The notes below the pieces were generated by a model, which searched no databases, had not been told where the DNA came from, and was given only the letters and a program-made list of their open reading frames with translations. A stretch of 23,919 nt of DNA from Acinetobacter sp. UBA3106 (lineage in GTDB: Bacteria > Pseudomonadota > Gammaproteobacteria > Pseudomonadales > Moraxellaceae). The stretch lies in NCBI GenBank assembly GCA_002365595.1, contig DFAM01000009.1, forward strand, positions 182,086-206,004. The letters are read 5' to 3'. Shown here in pieces: positions 7,082 through 15,126 of this stretch (positions within the stretch are counted from its first letter, which is position 1; every line of letters begins with the position of its first letter). A program made the translations under genes and the position numbers.

Positions 7082-7896
7082 TGAGTAAAACGATTTCTGC
7101 TGAAAGCTTGGCGAAAGCCAAGGTTTCACGTGGAACACAATTTGGGCAGCGCTTGCTGCCTTGGTTGGTTCCGATTGCACTGATTTTAATCTGGCAAATT
7201 GCATCCAGTACCGGGCTTTTGGAAAGCCGTATTTTACCGGCACCGAGTGCTGTGGTAAGTGCGTTTTGGCATCTACTGATCAGTGGTGAACTTTGGCAAC
7301 ACGTGAAGGTTAGTGCCGGACGTGCCCTGCTAGGCTTATTGGTCGGTGGTGGTTTAGGTTTACTGCTCGGTCTGCTGAATGGTTCTTCTAAAACCGCATC
7401 GACCCTGCTGGATACCACTTTACAGATGATCCGTAATATTCCGGCTTTGGCCTTAATTCCTCTGGTGATTTTATGGTTCGGGATTGACGAATCTGCCAAG
7501 CTATTTCTGGTCGCAGTCGGAGTGTTCTTCCCGCTCTATATCAACACTTATCACGGTATTCGTTCGGTAGATCCGCAACTGATCGAGATGGGCAAAAGTT
7601 ACGGCCTAACCCGCTGGCAGCTATACAAAGAGATTATTTTGCCAGGTGCGATGCCGTCTATTCTGGTCGGTTTACGCTTTGCATTAGGTCTGGTGTGGGT
7701 GCTGCTGATTGTGGCCGAAACCATTTCTGCACAATCCGGAATTGGCTATATGACCATGAATGCCCGTGAATTTTTACAAACTGACGTGGTATTGGTGGGG
7801 ATTTTACTTTATGCCCTGCTAGGCAAACTGGCTGATGTATTGGCAGTAGGCTTGGAAAAACACTTGCTCCGCTGGCATGCGGGCTATCAAAAATAA
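7081..7896 (+). CDS. ssuC: Alkanesulfonate ABC transporter permease
   Basis: A 271-residue inner-membrane permease of the SsuC/TauC/NrtB family. About six hydrophobic segments are visible, the first near residues 25-44. The cytoplasmic EAA loop that docks the ATPase is at about 169-191 (EMGKSYGLTRWQLYKEIILP). The family signature QMIRNIPALALIPLVILWFG lies near 115-134. The start ATG overlaps the ssuD stop by 1 bp, indicating translational coupling. With SsuB and the two upstream binding proteins it forms the sulfonate importer. Confidence 0.94.
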   Translation: MSKTISAESLAKAKVSRGTQFGQRLLPWLVPIALILIWQIASSTGLLESRILPAPSAVVSAFWHLLISGELWQHVKVSAGRALLGLLVGGGLGLLLGLLNGSSKTASTLLDTTLQMIRNIPALALIPLVILWFGIDESAKLFLVAVGVFFPLYINTYHGIRSVDPQLIEMGKSYGLTRWQLYKEIILPGAMPSILVGLRFALGLVWVLLIVAETISAQSGIGYMTMNAREFLQTDVVLVGILLYALLGKLADVLAVGLEKHLLRWHAGYQK

Positions 7897-7906
7897 GGAA
7901 TAAGAC

Positions 7907-8716
7907 ATGACTGATTTAAGCATAGGGCGTCATGCATCTGAAGAACGCTCAATCCCGCAACAACCTGCTAGCACAGATATCAACCCGAATGCTGTCGTGG
8001 GTGCAGAAATTCTGATTGAACAGCTGCATAAATTTTATGCTGAAGTGAAAGTTCTGGAAGATCTGGACCTGCACATTCAGCCGGGTGAATTTCTTGCTAT
8101 TGTGGGTCGTAGTGGCTGCGGTAAAAGTACCCTGCTGCGTCTGATTGCAGATTTAGAACAACCAAGCTATGGCGAAATCAAGTTTAAATCAGCACGTCAT
8201 ATTCGCGAAGGCATTACTAGCGATGACATTCGGGTCATGTTCCAGGACCCACGGCTTTTGCCATGGCGGAGCATTGAACAGAATGTACAATTGGGTTTAG
8301 CTAAAGAGCATCAAGACAATGCTTCTGCCCTGCTGGAAAAAGTGGGACTGAAAGAAAAAGCCGGATTATGGCCATCGCAGCTTTCAGGCGGTCAGCGTCA
8401 GCGTACTGCACTTGCCCGAGCCTTATCGCATAAGCCGCGTATTTTACTGTTGGATGAACCCTTAGGCGCGCTAGATGCACTCACCCGTTTGGAGATGCAG
8501 AGCCTGATTGAGAAACTCTGGACCGAGCAAGGCTTTACCGGAATTCTGGTGACCCATGATGTCAGCGAAGCGGTTCAACTGGCCGACCGGATTATTCTGT
8601 TAGATAAGGGACACATTGCCCAGCAGTTTAAAGTCGATTTGCCGCGACCACGTAAAAAAGATTACGCATTTACCGAACTTGAACAGCAAGTACTGAATGC
8701 AGTCCTGGCCACCTGA
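7907..8716 (+). CDS. ssuB: Alkanesulfonate ABC transporter ATP-binding protein
   Basis: A 269-residue cytoplasmic ATPase energising SsuC. All ABC motifs are intact: Walker A GRSGCGKST (67-75), Q-loop in MFQDPRLLPW (Q113), signature LSGGQ (159-163), Walker B ILLLDEP (179-185), D-loop ALD (188-190) and H-loop His217. The MFQDPRLLPW sequence is typical of the SsuB/TauB/NrtD branch. An N-terminal extension of about 35 polar residues precedes the ATPase core. The start is preceded by AAGGAAT at good spacing, 10 bp after ssuC. It is the last gene of the operon. Confidence 0.95.
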   Translation: MTDLSIGRHASEERSIPQQPASTDINPNAVVGAEILIEQLHKFYAEVKVLEDLDLHIQPGEFLAIVGRSGCGKSTLLRLIADLEQPSYGEIKFKSARHIREGITSDDIRVMFQDPRLLPWRSIEQNVQLGLAKEHQDNASALLEKVGLKEKAGLWPSQLSGGQRQRTALARALSHKPRILLLDEPLGALDALTRLEMQSLIEKLWTEQGFTGILVTHDVSEAVQLADRIILLDKGHIAQQFKVDLPRPRKKDYAFTELEQQVLNAVLAT

Positions 8717-8742
8717 TGTTGTTGTTTCAATTCGTATTTAAA

Positions 8743-8779
8743 ATGAGCACTGATGCATTTTGCCTTGATTGGTGCTCAT
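8743..8779. repeat. 8-bp inverted repeat downstream of ssuB
   Basis: ATGAGCAC (8743-8750) and GTGCTCAT (8772-8779) are perfect inverse copies around a 21-bp loop, 26 bp after the ssuB stop. There is no T run on the plus strand, so it is at best a weak terminator or an RNA 3'-end stabilising hairpin. Confidence 0.55.
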
Positions 8780-9034
8780 CTTGAAGTGATGTACAGCAAA
8801 GGTTAATAGATTCTTTAATTTTATTTAATGATGGATTTTCCTGCCGTATTACACTCGCTGACGGGCATAAATATTTTCATTTTTAATCTTATTGAAACAC
8901 TTGAAAATATACAGAGCCTAGTAAACAGCCATCTTTTTGGTTCAACTTTTTACTTTTATTGAATTTATCGCAATTTCATAGCTCATCTACAAAATAAATC
9001 GTCATTATTCATAAAATTAAAACTTTTGCTTATG

Positions 9035-9066
9035 CACAAATCTGACGATTTGCCGTACAATTTGTG
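9035..9066. promoter_or_regulatory. Nested inverted repeats, candidate autoregulatory operator
   Basis: CAAATC-TGAC-GATTTG (9037-9052) is a perfect 6+6 dyad. A second overlapping dyad CACAAAT (9035-9041) / ATTTGTG (9060-9066) shares its left arm. Both lie 29-60 bp ahead of the chosen TetR start. TetR repressors commonly bind such dyads in their own promoter. This also favours the start at 9095 over the in-frame TTG/ATG at 9026/9032. Confidence 0.4.
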
Positions 9067-9094
9067 TTTCCACTTTAATTTCTTAAATTTGCTA

Positions 9095-9709
9095 ATGGAA
9101 CAAAAAAAGAGTACACAAAAAAGACATCAATTGCTGAGTGCAGCGCTCGATGTGTTTTCCCTTTACGGTTTTAATGGGGCGAGCTTAGACGAGATTGCCC
9201 AAATTGCCGAAATGCATAAATCGAATATTTTCTATTATTATGAAAATAAAGAAGCACTCTATGTAGAAGTGCTGACCACTGTTTTACAAAAATGGCTTGC
9301 ACCACTGCAAATGCTGGAAACAGAGCTAGAGCCTGAAGAAGCCATCACCAATTATTTATTGCAAAAAATTGAAGTGTCGCGCACGCAACCAAAAGCATCG
9401 CGTCTGTTTGCTTTAGAAGTAATTCAAGGTGCACCGCATATTTTGCCAATTTTAAAAGGTCCGTTAAAGAAACTGGTCAAGCGCAAGGCTAAAGTGATTA
9501 GCATGTGGCAGGAACAAGGTAAAATTTCTAAAGAAATCGACCCTGAACTGCTCATTTTAAATATTTGGGCAGTAACGCAAAACTATGCAGATTTTGCCAC
9601 CCAAATGGAAATGGTGACAGGTAAAACCTTACGTAACCGCAGCATGCAACAACGTTGTATTCAACATACGGTACACATGATGCTATATGGTGTAATTCCT
9701 CGTCCATAA
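9095..9709 (+). CDS. TetR-family transcriptional regulator, RutR-like
   Basis: A 204-residue regulator. The N-terminal helix-turn-helix covers about residues 10-57 (HQLLSAALDVFSLYGFNGAS, then IAEMHKSNIFYYYENKEALY). The C-terminal ligand domain resembles that of E. coli RutR along its length: WLAPL, EVSR..PKASRLFALEV, GAPHI, IWAVTQNYADFATQMEMVTG, and the terminal GVIPRP. RutR senses uracil or thymine and controls pyrimidine catabolism and other genes, but no rut gene is present here, so the ligand is unknown. ATG 9095 is chosen because it gives the RutR-like length (212 in E. coli); no start has a clear ribosome-binding site, and ATG 9032 is the alternative. The divergent spacing from other genes and nested dyads upstream suggest autoregulation. 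Confidence 0.85.
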   Translation: MEQKKSTQKRHQLLSAALDVFSLYGFNGASLDEIAQIAEMHKSNIFYYYENKEALYVEVLTTVLQKWLAPLQMLETELEPEEAITNYLLQKIEVSRTQPKASRLFALEVIQGAPHILPILKGPLKKLVKRKAKVISMWQEQGKISKEIDPELLILNIWAVTQNYADFATQMEMVTGKTLRNRSMQQRCIQHTVHMMLYGVIPRP

Positions 9710-9715
9710 AACTTG

Positions 9716-9765
9716 AATTGTCGTGCATGACAATTTTGGCCTACGACCATAGCCCTCTATGGTCG
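9716..9765. terminator. Two hairpins between convergent TetR and nucleosidase genes
   Basis: The first is AATTGTC (9716-9722) / GACAATT (9729-9735), followed by two more T on the plus strand. The second is CGACCATAG (9744-9752) / CTATGGTCG (9757-9765) around CCCT, a perfect 9-bp stem with no T run on either strand. Position between convergent genes suggests transcription ends here; the lack of good T tracts keeps confidence moderate. Confidence 0.5.
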
Positions 9766-9788
9766 CCGAATTGCCACTCCCAAGCGCT

Positions 9789-10352
9789 TTATTTTATCGT
9801 TTGGTATAATTTTGATAATTTCTGGGCACCTAATAATAAATTTTCCTCCCAATCCAGATGAGCAGTGTCATTGGCGCCATCGGTAATATATTTCACTGAA
9901 ATAAATCTTACCCCCAGTTTTTTACAGACCTTGGCCATCGCATAGCCTTCCATATCGACCAGATTACACGGTACTTTGGGTAAGCCTGTTTCAAAGCTGT
10001 CCCCTGTTCCACAGATGCCTTGGGGTAAATCATAGAAGAAGCGTTCTAAATGAATTTCTGCAGGATGATCGTCATCCATAGGTGTAACTCCGACGGCAAA
10101 ACCAAGTGCAGATACATCCATATCACGCTGTACAAAGGTGCTCACCTCCACCAGTGCATGGGCATCAAAATGTGAACTTCCTGCAGTACCCAAGTTCAAT
10201 AAGGTCGTGCAACCCGTTTTTTGAATCACTTCAAAGGCTTTAAAGGCTGCATTGACTTTACCGATACCACTGTAATGGACTTCGATGCCTGCCTGCTCAA
10301 ATAAACCTTTAGATTCACTCGGCAATGCCATAATTAAAGCCAGATCAGACAT
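9789..10352 (-). CDS. Nucleosidase of the PNP/MTAN family
   Basis: A 187-residue protein of the purine nucleoside phosphorylase / methylthioadenosine nucleosidase fold. Visible landmarks are the N-terminal ALIMALPSES, SGIGKVNAA, the LLNLGTAGSSHF core, VDMEGYAMAKV (the Met-Glu pair that binds ribose), and ITDGAND with the Asp that protonates the purine. These suggest hydrolysis of a purine nucleoside or an S-adenosylhomocysteine/methylthioadenosine type substrate. It is shorter than MtnN (about 230 residues), so I do not assign that symbol. The start ATG has AAGGTG about 5 nt upstream. It is convergent with the TetR gene and divergent from ribF; no operon partner is visible. Confidence 0.8.
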   Translation of the reverse strand: MSDLALIMALPSESKGLFEQAGIEVHYSGIGKVNAAFKAFEVIQKTGCTTLLNLGTAGSSHFDAHALVEVSTFVQRDMDVSALGFAVGVTPMDDDHPAEIHLERFFYDLPQGICGTGDSFETGLPKVPCNLVDMEGYAMAKVCKKLGVRFISVKYITDGANDTAHLDWEENLLLGAQKLSKLYQTIK

Positions 10353-10679
10353 AACAACACCTTATTTACATGCAAATTGAAAATTGTGCCCATTAGAAAA
10401 GAATTAATGCATGAGTGCAAACTTAAACATTGTGAGTAGCATCCTGCCTTTCCCATGTGATACATCCCGATTCACATGATTACTTGATCGACCTGATCTT
10501 GCTTTAAACAGGCGTAGAACTGGCTCAAATCCATTCACCCTGTACATTGGCATCTGTCTATCTCGCTATTTTTTAGGAGAGTTTGGATAATTTTTTTGTA
10601 TGAAAACACAACAACAAGACGAACGCCTAAGATTATGGCAATATATAGCCCTGATAATTTTTCATTTATTGATTCGCCC
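10353..10679. other. Divergent intergenic region, nucleosidase / ribF
   Basis: About 327 bp serving both promoters. It contains the inverted repeat CATGTGA (10454-10460) / TCACATG (10472-10478) with an 11-bp spacer. The in-frame extension of ribF into this region (from a TTG at 10596) has no family similarity. I see no riboswitch-like element and cannot place promoter hexamers confidently. Confidence 0.5.
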
Positions 10680-11681
10680 ATGAAGCTGCTCCGCCTGAAT
10701 GCTTTAGCGCCTAATTTTCAATTGCCAAAAACTGCCGTAACCATTGGTAATTTTGATGGTGTACATTTGGGCCATCAGGCGATGATTAGCCAGTTAAAAC
10801 AACTGGCAGCCACAGAAAATTTAAAAACATTGGTGATGATTTTTGAGCCACAGCCTTTGGAATTCTTCAAAGGTTATGAGGCTCCGCCACGGATTACTTC
10901 CCTGCGTGAAAAAGTGGAATATCTGACCGAACTCGGTGTCGACTACATTGCCGTTGCAAAATTTGATAATTATTTCCGTAGCTTAAATGCTGAAGCCTTT
11001 GCTGAACTATTAAAACTTAAATTGAATGCCCACAGCCTGGTATTGGGAGATGACTTTCACTTTGGCAAAAACCGTCAAGGCAATAGTGAATTTTTAAAAG
11101 CCTATGGTTTTCAGGTTACCAACCTAACAACGGTTGCACTGAATGGCGAACGTGTCAGCTCGACCCGAATCCGCCAAACCTTGCAAGCCGGCGATTTAGC
11201 TCTTGCTGCCAAATTACTCGGTCGTCCTTATAGCATTACCGGTCGGGTACAATATGGCGATCAAATTGGTCGTACCATCGATTTTCCTACCATTAATGTC
11301 GCCTTAAACCGCCATAAACCGTGCTTAAAAGGCATTTACGGCGTAGAAGTGGTGTGTGAAACCGAATCGTTAAAAGATAAAGTGAAAGCCGACCATCCTG
11401 AAAAACCAGGCATTGCAGGCTATGAACCGACTGCCCTGTTTGGCGCAGGACATGTAGGAACACGACCGGCCATCAAACAAGTCCATCCGGAATGGCGATT
11501 AGAAGTACATTTTCCTGATGTTTCTGCTAATCTGTATGGCCTGTTAATGCGGGTGACATTCTTGAACTATTTACATGGTGAAAAGGACTACCCTTCGCTT
11601 GAAGCATTGAAGGCGGGAATTGATGATGATGTTGAGAAGCTACTTGAGTTTCGACAAAACACACCTCATTTTCCCTTTTAA
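10680..11681 (+). CDS. ribF: Bifunctional riboflavin kinase / FAD synthetase
   Basis: RibF phosphorylates riboflavin to FMN and adenylylates FMN to FAD. The 333-residue product has the N-terminal nucleotidyltransferase domain with GNFDGVHLGH (23-32), then FEPQPLEFF and LGDDFHFGKNR, and the VSSTRIR element near 160. The C-terminal flavokinase domain starts around residue 180, with GRTIDFPTINV near 195-206 and LEVHFPD later. ATG 10680 is chosen because MKLLRLN leads straight into the conserved domain; its ribosome-binding site is poor. The kinase domain has a longer segment than usual between the GIYGVEVV strand and the GHVGTRP loop. It is followed by ileS at 63 bp, the conserved gene order. 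No terminator separates them. Confidence 0.93.
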   Translation: MKLLRLNALAPNFQLPKTAVTIGNFDGVHLGHQAMISQLKQLAATENLKTLVMIFEPQPLEFFKGYEAPPRITSLREKVEYLTELGVDYIAVAKFDNYFRSLNAEAFAELLKLKLNAHSLVLGDDFHFGKNRQGNSEFLKAYGFQVTNLTTVALNGERVSSTRIRQTLQAGDLALAAKLLGRPYSITGRVQYGDQIGRTIDFPTINVALNRHKPCLKGIYGVEVVCETESLKDKVKADHPEKPGIAGYEPTALFGAGHVGTRPAIKQVHPEWRLEVHFPDVSANLYGLLMRVTFLNYLHGEKDYPSLEALKAGIDDDVEKLLEFRQNTPHFPF

Positions 11682-11744
11682 ATCCCAAATTTTTTATTGT
11701 AAAACGCGTCAGCCTAAGACTGATTAAATTGGAAGACAACTTGC

Positions 11745-14591
11745 ATGAGCGATAAGCAAACTCCTGAAAATGCAGTGGATTATAAAGCCACGCTAAACCT
11801 CCCAGGTACTGAATTTGCAATGAAAGCAAATCTCGCAGTACGTGAAGCAAAATGGTTAGAAGAGTGGTATGCCGACAACATTTATCAGCAGATTCGTGCG
11901 TCGCGTATTGGCAAGAAAAAATATGTGCTTCATGATGGCCCTCCTTATGCCAATGGTCAAATCCATTTAGGTCATGCGGTCAATAAAGTGCTGAAAGACA
12001 TCATCATCAAAAGCCGCGTCATGGATGGCTTTGATGCTCCTTATGTGCCAGGTTGGGACTGTCATGGTCTGCCAATCGAACTGAAAGTCGAAGAAAAAGT
12101 CGGTAAAGTCGGCGTTAAAGTGGATGCGGCAACTTTCCGTAAGCACTGCCGTGAATATGCCTACACGCAAGTTGAATTACAGAAAAAAGACTTTGTGCGT
12201 ATGGGCGTGTTTGGTGATTGGGACAATCCATATTTAACCATGAACTTCAAACAGGAAGCGGACATCGTTCGTTCACTGGGTGCCATTGCCAAAGCGGGTC
12301 ATATTGAACCGGGTCTGAAACCAGTGAACTGGTGTCTGGACTGTGGTTCATCACTCGCTGAAGCTGAAGTTGAATATGAAGATAAGAAATCAGACGCGAT
12401 TGATGTCGGTTTCACGGTAGTTGATTTGGCAAACCTGTCTGCACGTTTAGGTGTTGAAGTTACTGATCGCACCGATATCGTGATCTGGACTACAACCCCT
12501 TGGACACTGCCTGCCAACCAGGCTGTTGCCCTGCACGCTGAAATTGAATACCAGTTGGTCAAAGCTCGCGGTGAAGAAAAAGCAGATCAAAACTTTATCC
12601 TGGCTAAAGACCTGGTTGAATCTGCAACTGAACGTTACGGCTTTACCACCGTTGAAGTGATTGCTGATTTTGCAGGTAGTAAACTTGAAAATCTGGTGCT
12701 GCAACATCCTTTAATTACAGATCGCCAAGTGCCAGTTATTTTAGGTGAACACGTGATTGCGACCAGTGGTACTGGTGCTGTACATACCGCACCTGGCCAT
12801 GGTGTGGACGATTATAAAGTTGGCTTGCAGTACAACCTGAAAGTGGACAATCCAGTCGGCGGCAACGGTGTTTACCTGCCAACTTCACCTATTTTTGCCG
12901 GTGAGCATATCTATAAAGCCAATCCAAAGATTATTGAAGCTTTAAGTGAAGCGGGCAAACTTTGGGCACATCACCCAATCAAGCACAGCTACCCACACTG
13001 CTGGCGTCATAAAACCCCAATTATCTTCCGTGCTACACCGCAATGGTTCATCAGCATGGATGCCAAAGGCTTACGTCAAGGCGCTTTGAACGCGATTGAA
13101 AATGACATTAGCTTCGTGCCGGATTGGGGTAAAAACCGTATTCAGGCGATGATTGAAGGCCGTCCGGACTGGTGTATCTCGCGTCAACGTACCTGGGGTG
13201 TGCCAATCCCATTCTTCGTGCACAAAGACACCAATGAACTGCATCCACGTACCCCTGAACTGATTGAAGAAGTTGCTAAACTGATTGAGCAGGAAGGTAT
13301 TGATGGCTGGTACAACCGTGATGCGGCTGAATTTATCGGTGCCGATGCTGAGCAGTACAACGCAGTACGCGATACCCTGGATGTTTGGTTCGACTCAGGT
13401 ACAACTCATTATGCAGTTCTACGTGAACGTGAAGAGCTGACTGATCCAGCCGATCTTTATCTTGAAGGTTCAGACCAGCACCGTGGCTGGTTCCAGTCTT
13501 CATTGTTGACTTCAATTGCGATTAACGAACGCGCGCCTTACAAAGGTTTGTTGACTCACGGTTTCGTGGTCGATGAGAAAGGCCGCAAAATGTCGAAATC
13601 GATTGGCAACGTGATCACCCCGCAAGACATCATTAAAGATATGGGTGCGGATGGTTTGCGTTTCTGGATTGCTTCTGCGGACTACCGTTATGAAATGACG
13701 GCGGGTAAAGAAATCTTTAGCCGTGCATCAGATGGTTACCGTCGTATCCGTAACACCTTGCGTTTCTTACTGGCGAACCTGAATGGTTTCCAGCCGGCTA
13801 CAGATGCCTTGCCTGTTGATCAGTTGATTGCACTGGATCAATACATCTTGCAACGTGCAGCTGACGTTCAAAAAACCATTCAGCAAGCTTATGAAGATAT
13901 GAACTTCCATATCGTGACCAATGCCTTGACCAACTTCTGTATTAACGACTTGGGTGGTTTCTACCTCGACATCATCAAAGACCGTCAATACACCACCAAA
14001 GCAGATTCACAGGCACGTCATTCTGCACAAACTGCGCTGTATCATCTGGTACAGGCCTTTGTACGCTGGATGGCACCGATCTTGAGCTTTACTGCACAAG
14101 AAGCTTGGCCTTTAATTCCGGGTCAAAGCGAGAAGTACGTATTCACTGCCGAATGGTATGACATTCCTGTTGCATCAACTGCCAACCTGGTTTCTGAAGC
14201 CGACTGGCAAACCCTGATCGCGGTTAAATCTGCGGTGAACAAGCAAATTGAAGCAGCGCGTAATGCCAAACTGATTGGTTCTAACCTGTCTGCCAAAGTT
14301 GAGCTTTGGGCCAATGCTGAATTGAAAACAGTGCTTGATCAGTTAAGTGATGAACTTCGTTTTGTTCTGATCACCTCTCAAGTGACTGTAAATGCATTTG
14401 ATGAAGCTCAAGGTGAAGCTACAGAGCTTGAAGGTTTACGTGTCAAAGTTTCTGCAGCAGACGGCGAGAAATGCGCACGCTGCTGGCATGTGCTGCCTGA
14501 TGTAAATACACATCATGAACATCCAGGCCTTTGTTCTCGTTGTATTATTAACCTTCCTACAGGTCAAGGCGAAGAGAGAAAGTATGCCTAA
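11745..14591 (+). CDS. ileS: Isoleucyl-tRNA synthetase
   Basis: A 948-residue class I aminoacyl-tRNA synthetase charging tRNA-Ile (E. coli 938). The HIGH motif appears as HLGH at 74-77 in PPYANGQIHLGHAVNK. The catalytic lysine motif KMSKS is at 615-619. The editing (CP1) domain includes IVIWTTTPWTLPANQA. The C-terminal zinc finger has Cys910, 913, 930 and 933 in two CxxC pairs. The KMSKS sequence and zinc tail place it in the common bacterial (type 1, mupirocin-sensitive) class. The start ATG 11745 follows GGAAG at a slightly long spacing. Its last 8 bp overlap lspA, so the two are translationally coupled. Confidence 0.97.
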   Translation: MSDKQTPENAVDYKATLNLPGTEFAMKANLAVREAKWLEEWYADNIYQQIRASRIGKKKYVLHDGPPYANGQIHLGHAVNKVLKDIIIKSRVMDGFDAPYVPGWDCHGLPIELKVEEKVGKVGVKVDAATFRKHCREYAYTQVELQKKDFVRMGVFGDWDNPYLTMNFKQEADIVRSLGAIAKAGHIEPGLKPVNWCLDCGSSLAEAEVEYEDKKSDAIDVGFTVVDLANLSARLGVEVTDRTDIVIWTTTPWTLPANQAVALHAEIEYQLVKARGEEKADQNFILAKDLVESATERYGFTTVEVIADFAGSKLENLVLQHPLITDRQVPVILGEHVIATSGTGAVHTAPGHGVDDYKVGLQYNLKVDNPVGGNGVYLPTSPIFAGEHIYKANPKIIEALSEAGKLWAHHPIKHSYPHCWRHKTPIIFRATPQWFISMDAKGLRQGALNAIENDISFVPDWGKNRIQAMIEGRPDWCISRQRTWGVPIPFFVHKDTNELHPRTPELIEEVAKLIEQEGIDGWYNRDAAEFIGADAEQYNAVRDTLDVWFDSGTTHYAVLREREELTDPADLYLEGSDQHRGWFQSSLLTSIAINERAPYKGLLTHGFVVDEKGRKMSKSIGNVITPQDIIKDMGADGLRFWIASADYRYEMTAGKEIFSRASDGYRRIRNTLRFLLANLNGFQPATDALPVDQLIALDQYILQRAADVQKTIQQAYEDMNFHIVTNALTNFCINDLGGFYLDIIKDRQYTTKADSQARHSAQTALYHLVQAFVRWMAPILSFTAQEAWPLIPGQSEKYVFTAEWYDIPVASTANLVSEADWQTLIAVKSAVNKQIEAARNAKLIGSNLSAKVELWANAELKTVLDQLSDELRFVLITSQVTVNAFDEAQGEATELEGLRVKVSAADGEKCARCWHVLPDVNTHHEHPGLCSRCIINLPTGQGEERKYA

Positions 14592-15126
14592 TCCGCACAA
14601 CAAAAAGGGCTTATTTCAATTCTACCCACACAATTTAATGTGGGTGGGATTATCCATTGTGGCGATTATTCTGGATCAATGGACCAAATGGTTTGCAACG
14701 ACGCATCTGAATTATGCAGATCCGGTACCTGTACTGCCCTTTTTAAACTGGACATTGTTACATAACTATGGCGCAGCCTTTAGTTTCCTGTCCGATGCCG
14801 GTGGATGGCAACGTTATTTCTTTACTTCGCTGGCAGCTTTAGTGTCTGTAATTTTTGTATTTTGGCTGATGCGTATGCCGAAAAAAACTGTGGTTCTACC
14901 TATGGCAATTGCCCTGATTTTGGGCGGCGCCATCGGTAACTTGATTGACCGGGTATCCTTAGGTTATGTGGTCGATTTTATTCACGTTTATTACAACAAC
15001 AGCCACTTCCCTGCTTTTAATATTGCCGATAGTGCCATTACTGTGGGTACTATCTTGCTATTGATCGATACGTTTTTCCTAGAGAAACAACGTATTCAAC
15101 GTGCGGAAGCGCAACAAAATGACTGA
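14584..15126 (+). CDS. lspA: Lipoprotein signal peptidase (signal peptidase II)
   Basis: LspA removes the signal peptide of diacylglyceryl-prolipoproteins in the inner membrane. The 180-residue product has four hydrophobic segments (about 18-36, 76-96, 104-122, 146-166). The conserved boxes are DQWTK (31-35), NYGAAFS (61-67), GNLIDR with catalytic Asp122, and FNIADS with catalytic Asp149. ATG 14584 lies inside the end of ileS (8-bp overlap); the longer frame read from further inside ileS has no family similarity. The last 8 bp overlap fkpB. Lipoproteins in this window (the sulfonate-binding lipoprotein, the sugar dehydrogenase) would be its substrates. Confidence 0.96.
   Translation: MPNPHNKKGLFQFYPHNLMWVGLSIVAIILDQWTKWFATTHLNYADPVPVLPFLNWTLLHNYGAAFSFLSDAGGWQRYFFTSLAALVSVIFVFWLMRMPKKTVVLPMAIALILGGAIGNLIDRVSLGYVVDFIHVYYNNSHFPAFNIADSAITVGTILLLIDTFFLEKQRIQRAEAQQND

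Larger units (their letters stand above)
8717..9094. other. Intergenic region between ssuB and the TetR gene
   Basis: About 380 bp without a supported gene. Near the ssuB end it has an 8-bp inverted repeat (8743-8779), and near the TetR gene nested inverted repeats (9035-9066). The remainder is AT-rich and shows nothing I can name; no confident promoter hexamers were found. Confidence 0.6.

Noticed and set aside
7059..7499. 146-codon minus-strand frame opposite ssuC
   Set aside because: It is a shadow of ssuC, which has clear permease motifs; the antisense translation matches no family.
8743..8779. Standard Rho-independent terminator for ssuB
   Set aside because: The stem is perfect, but the 21-bp loop is long and no T run follows on the plus strand.
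10454..10478. CRP/Vfr binding site
   Set aside because: Half sites TGTGA and TCACA are present, but the spacer is 11 bp, not 6, so a standard CRP dimer would not fit. Kept only as an unassigned dyad.
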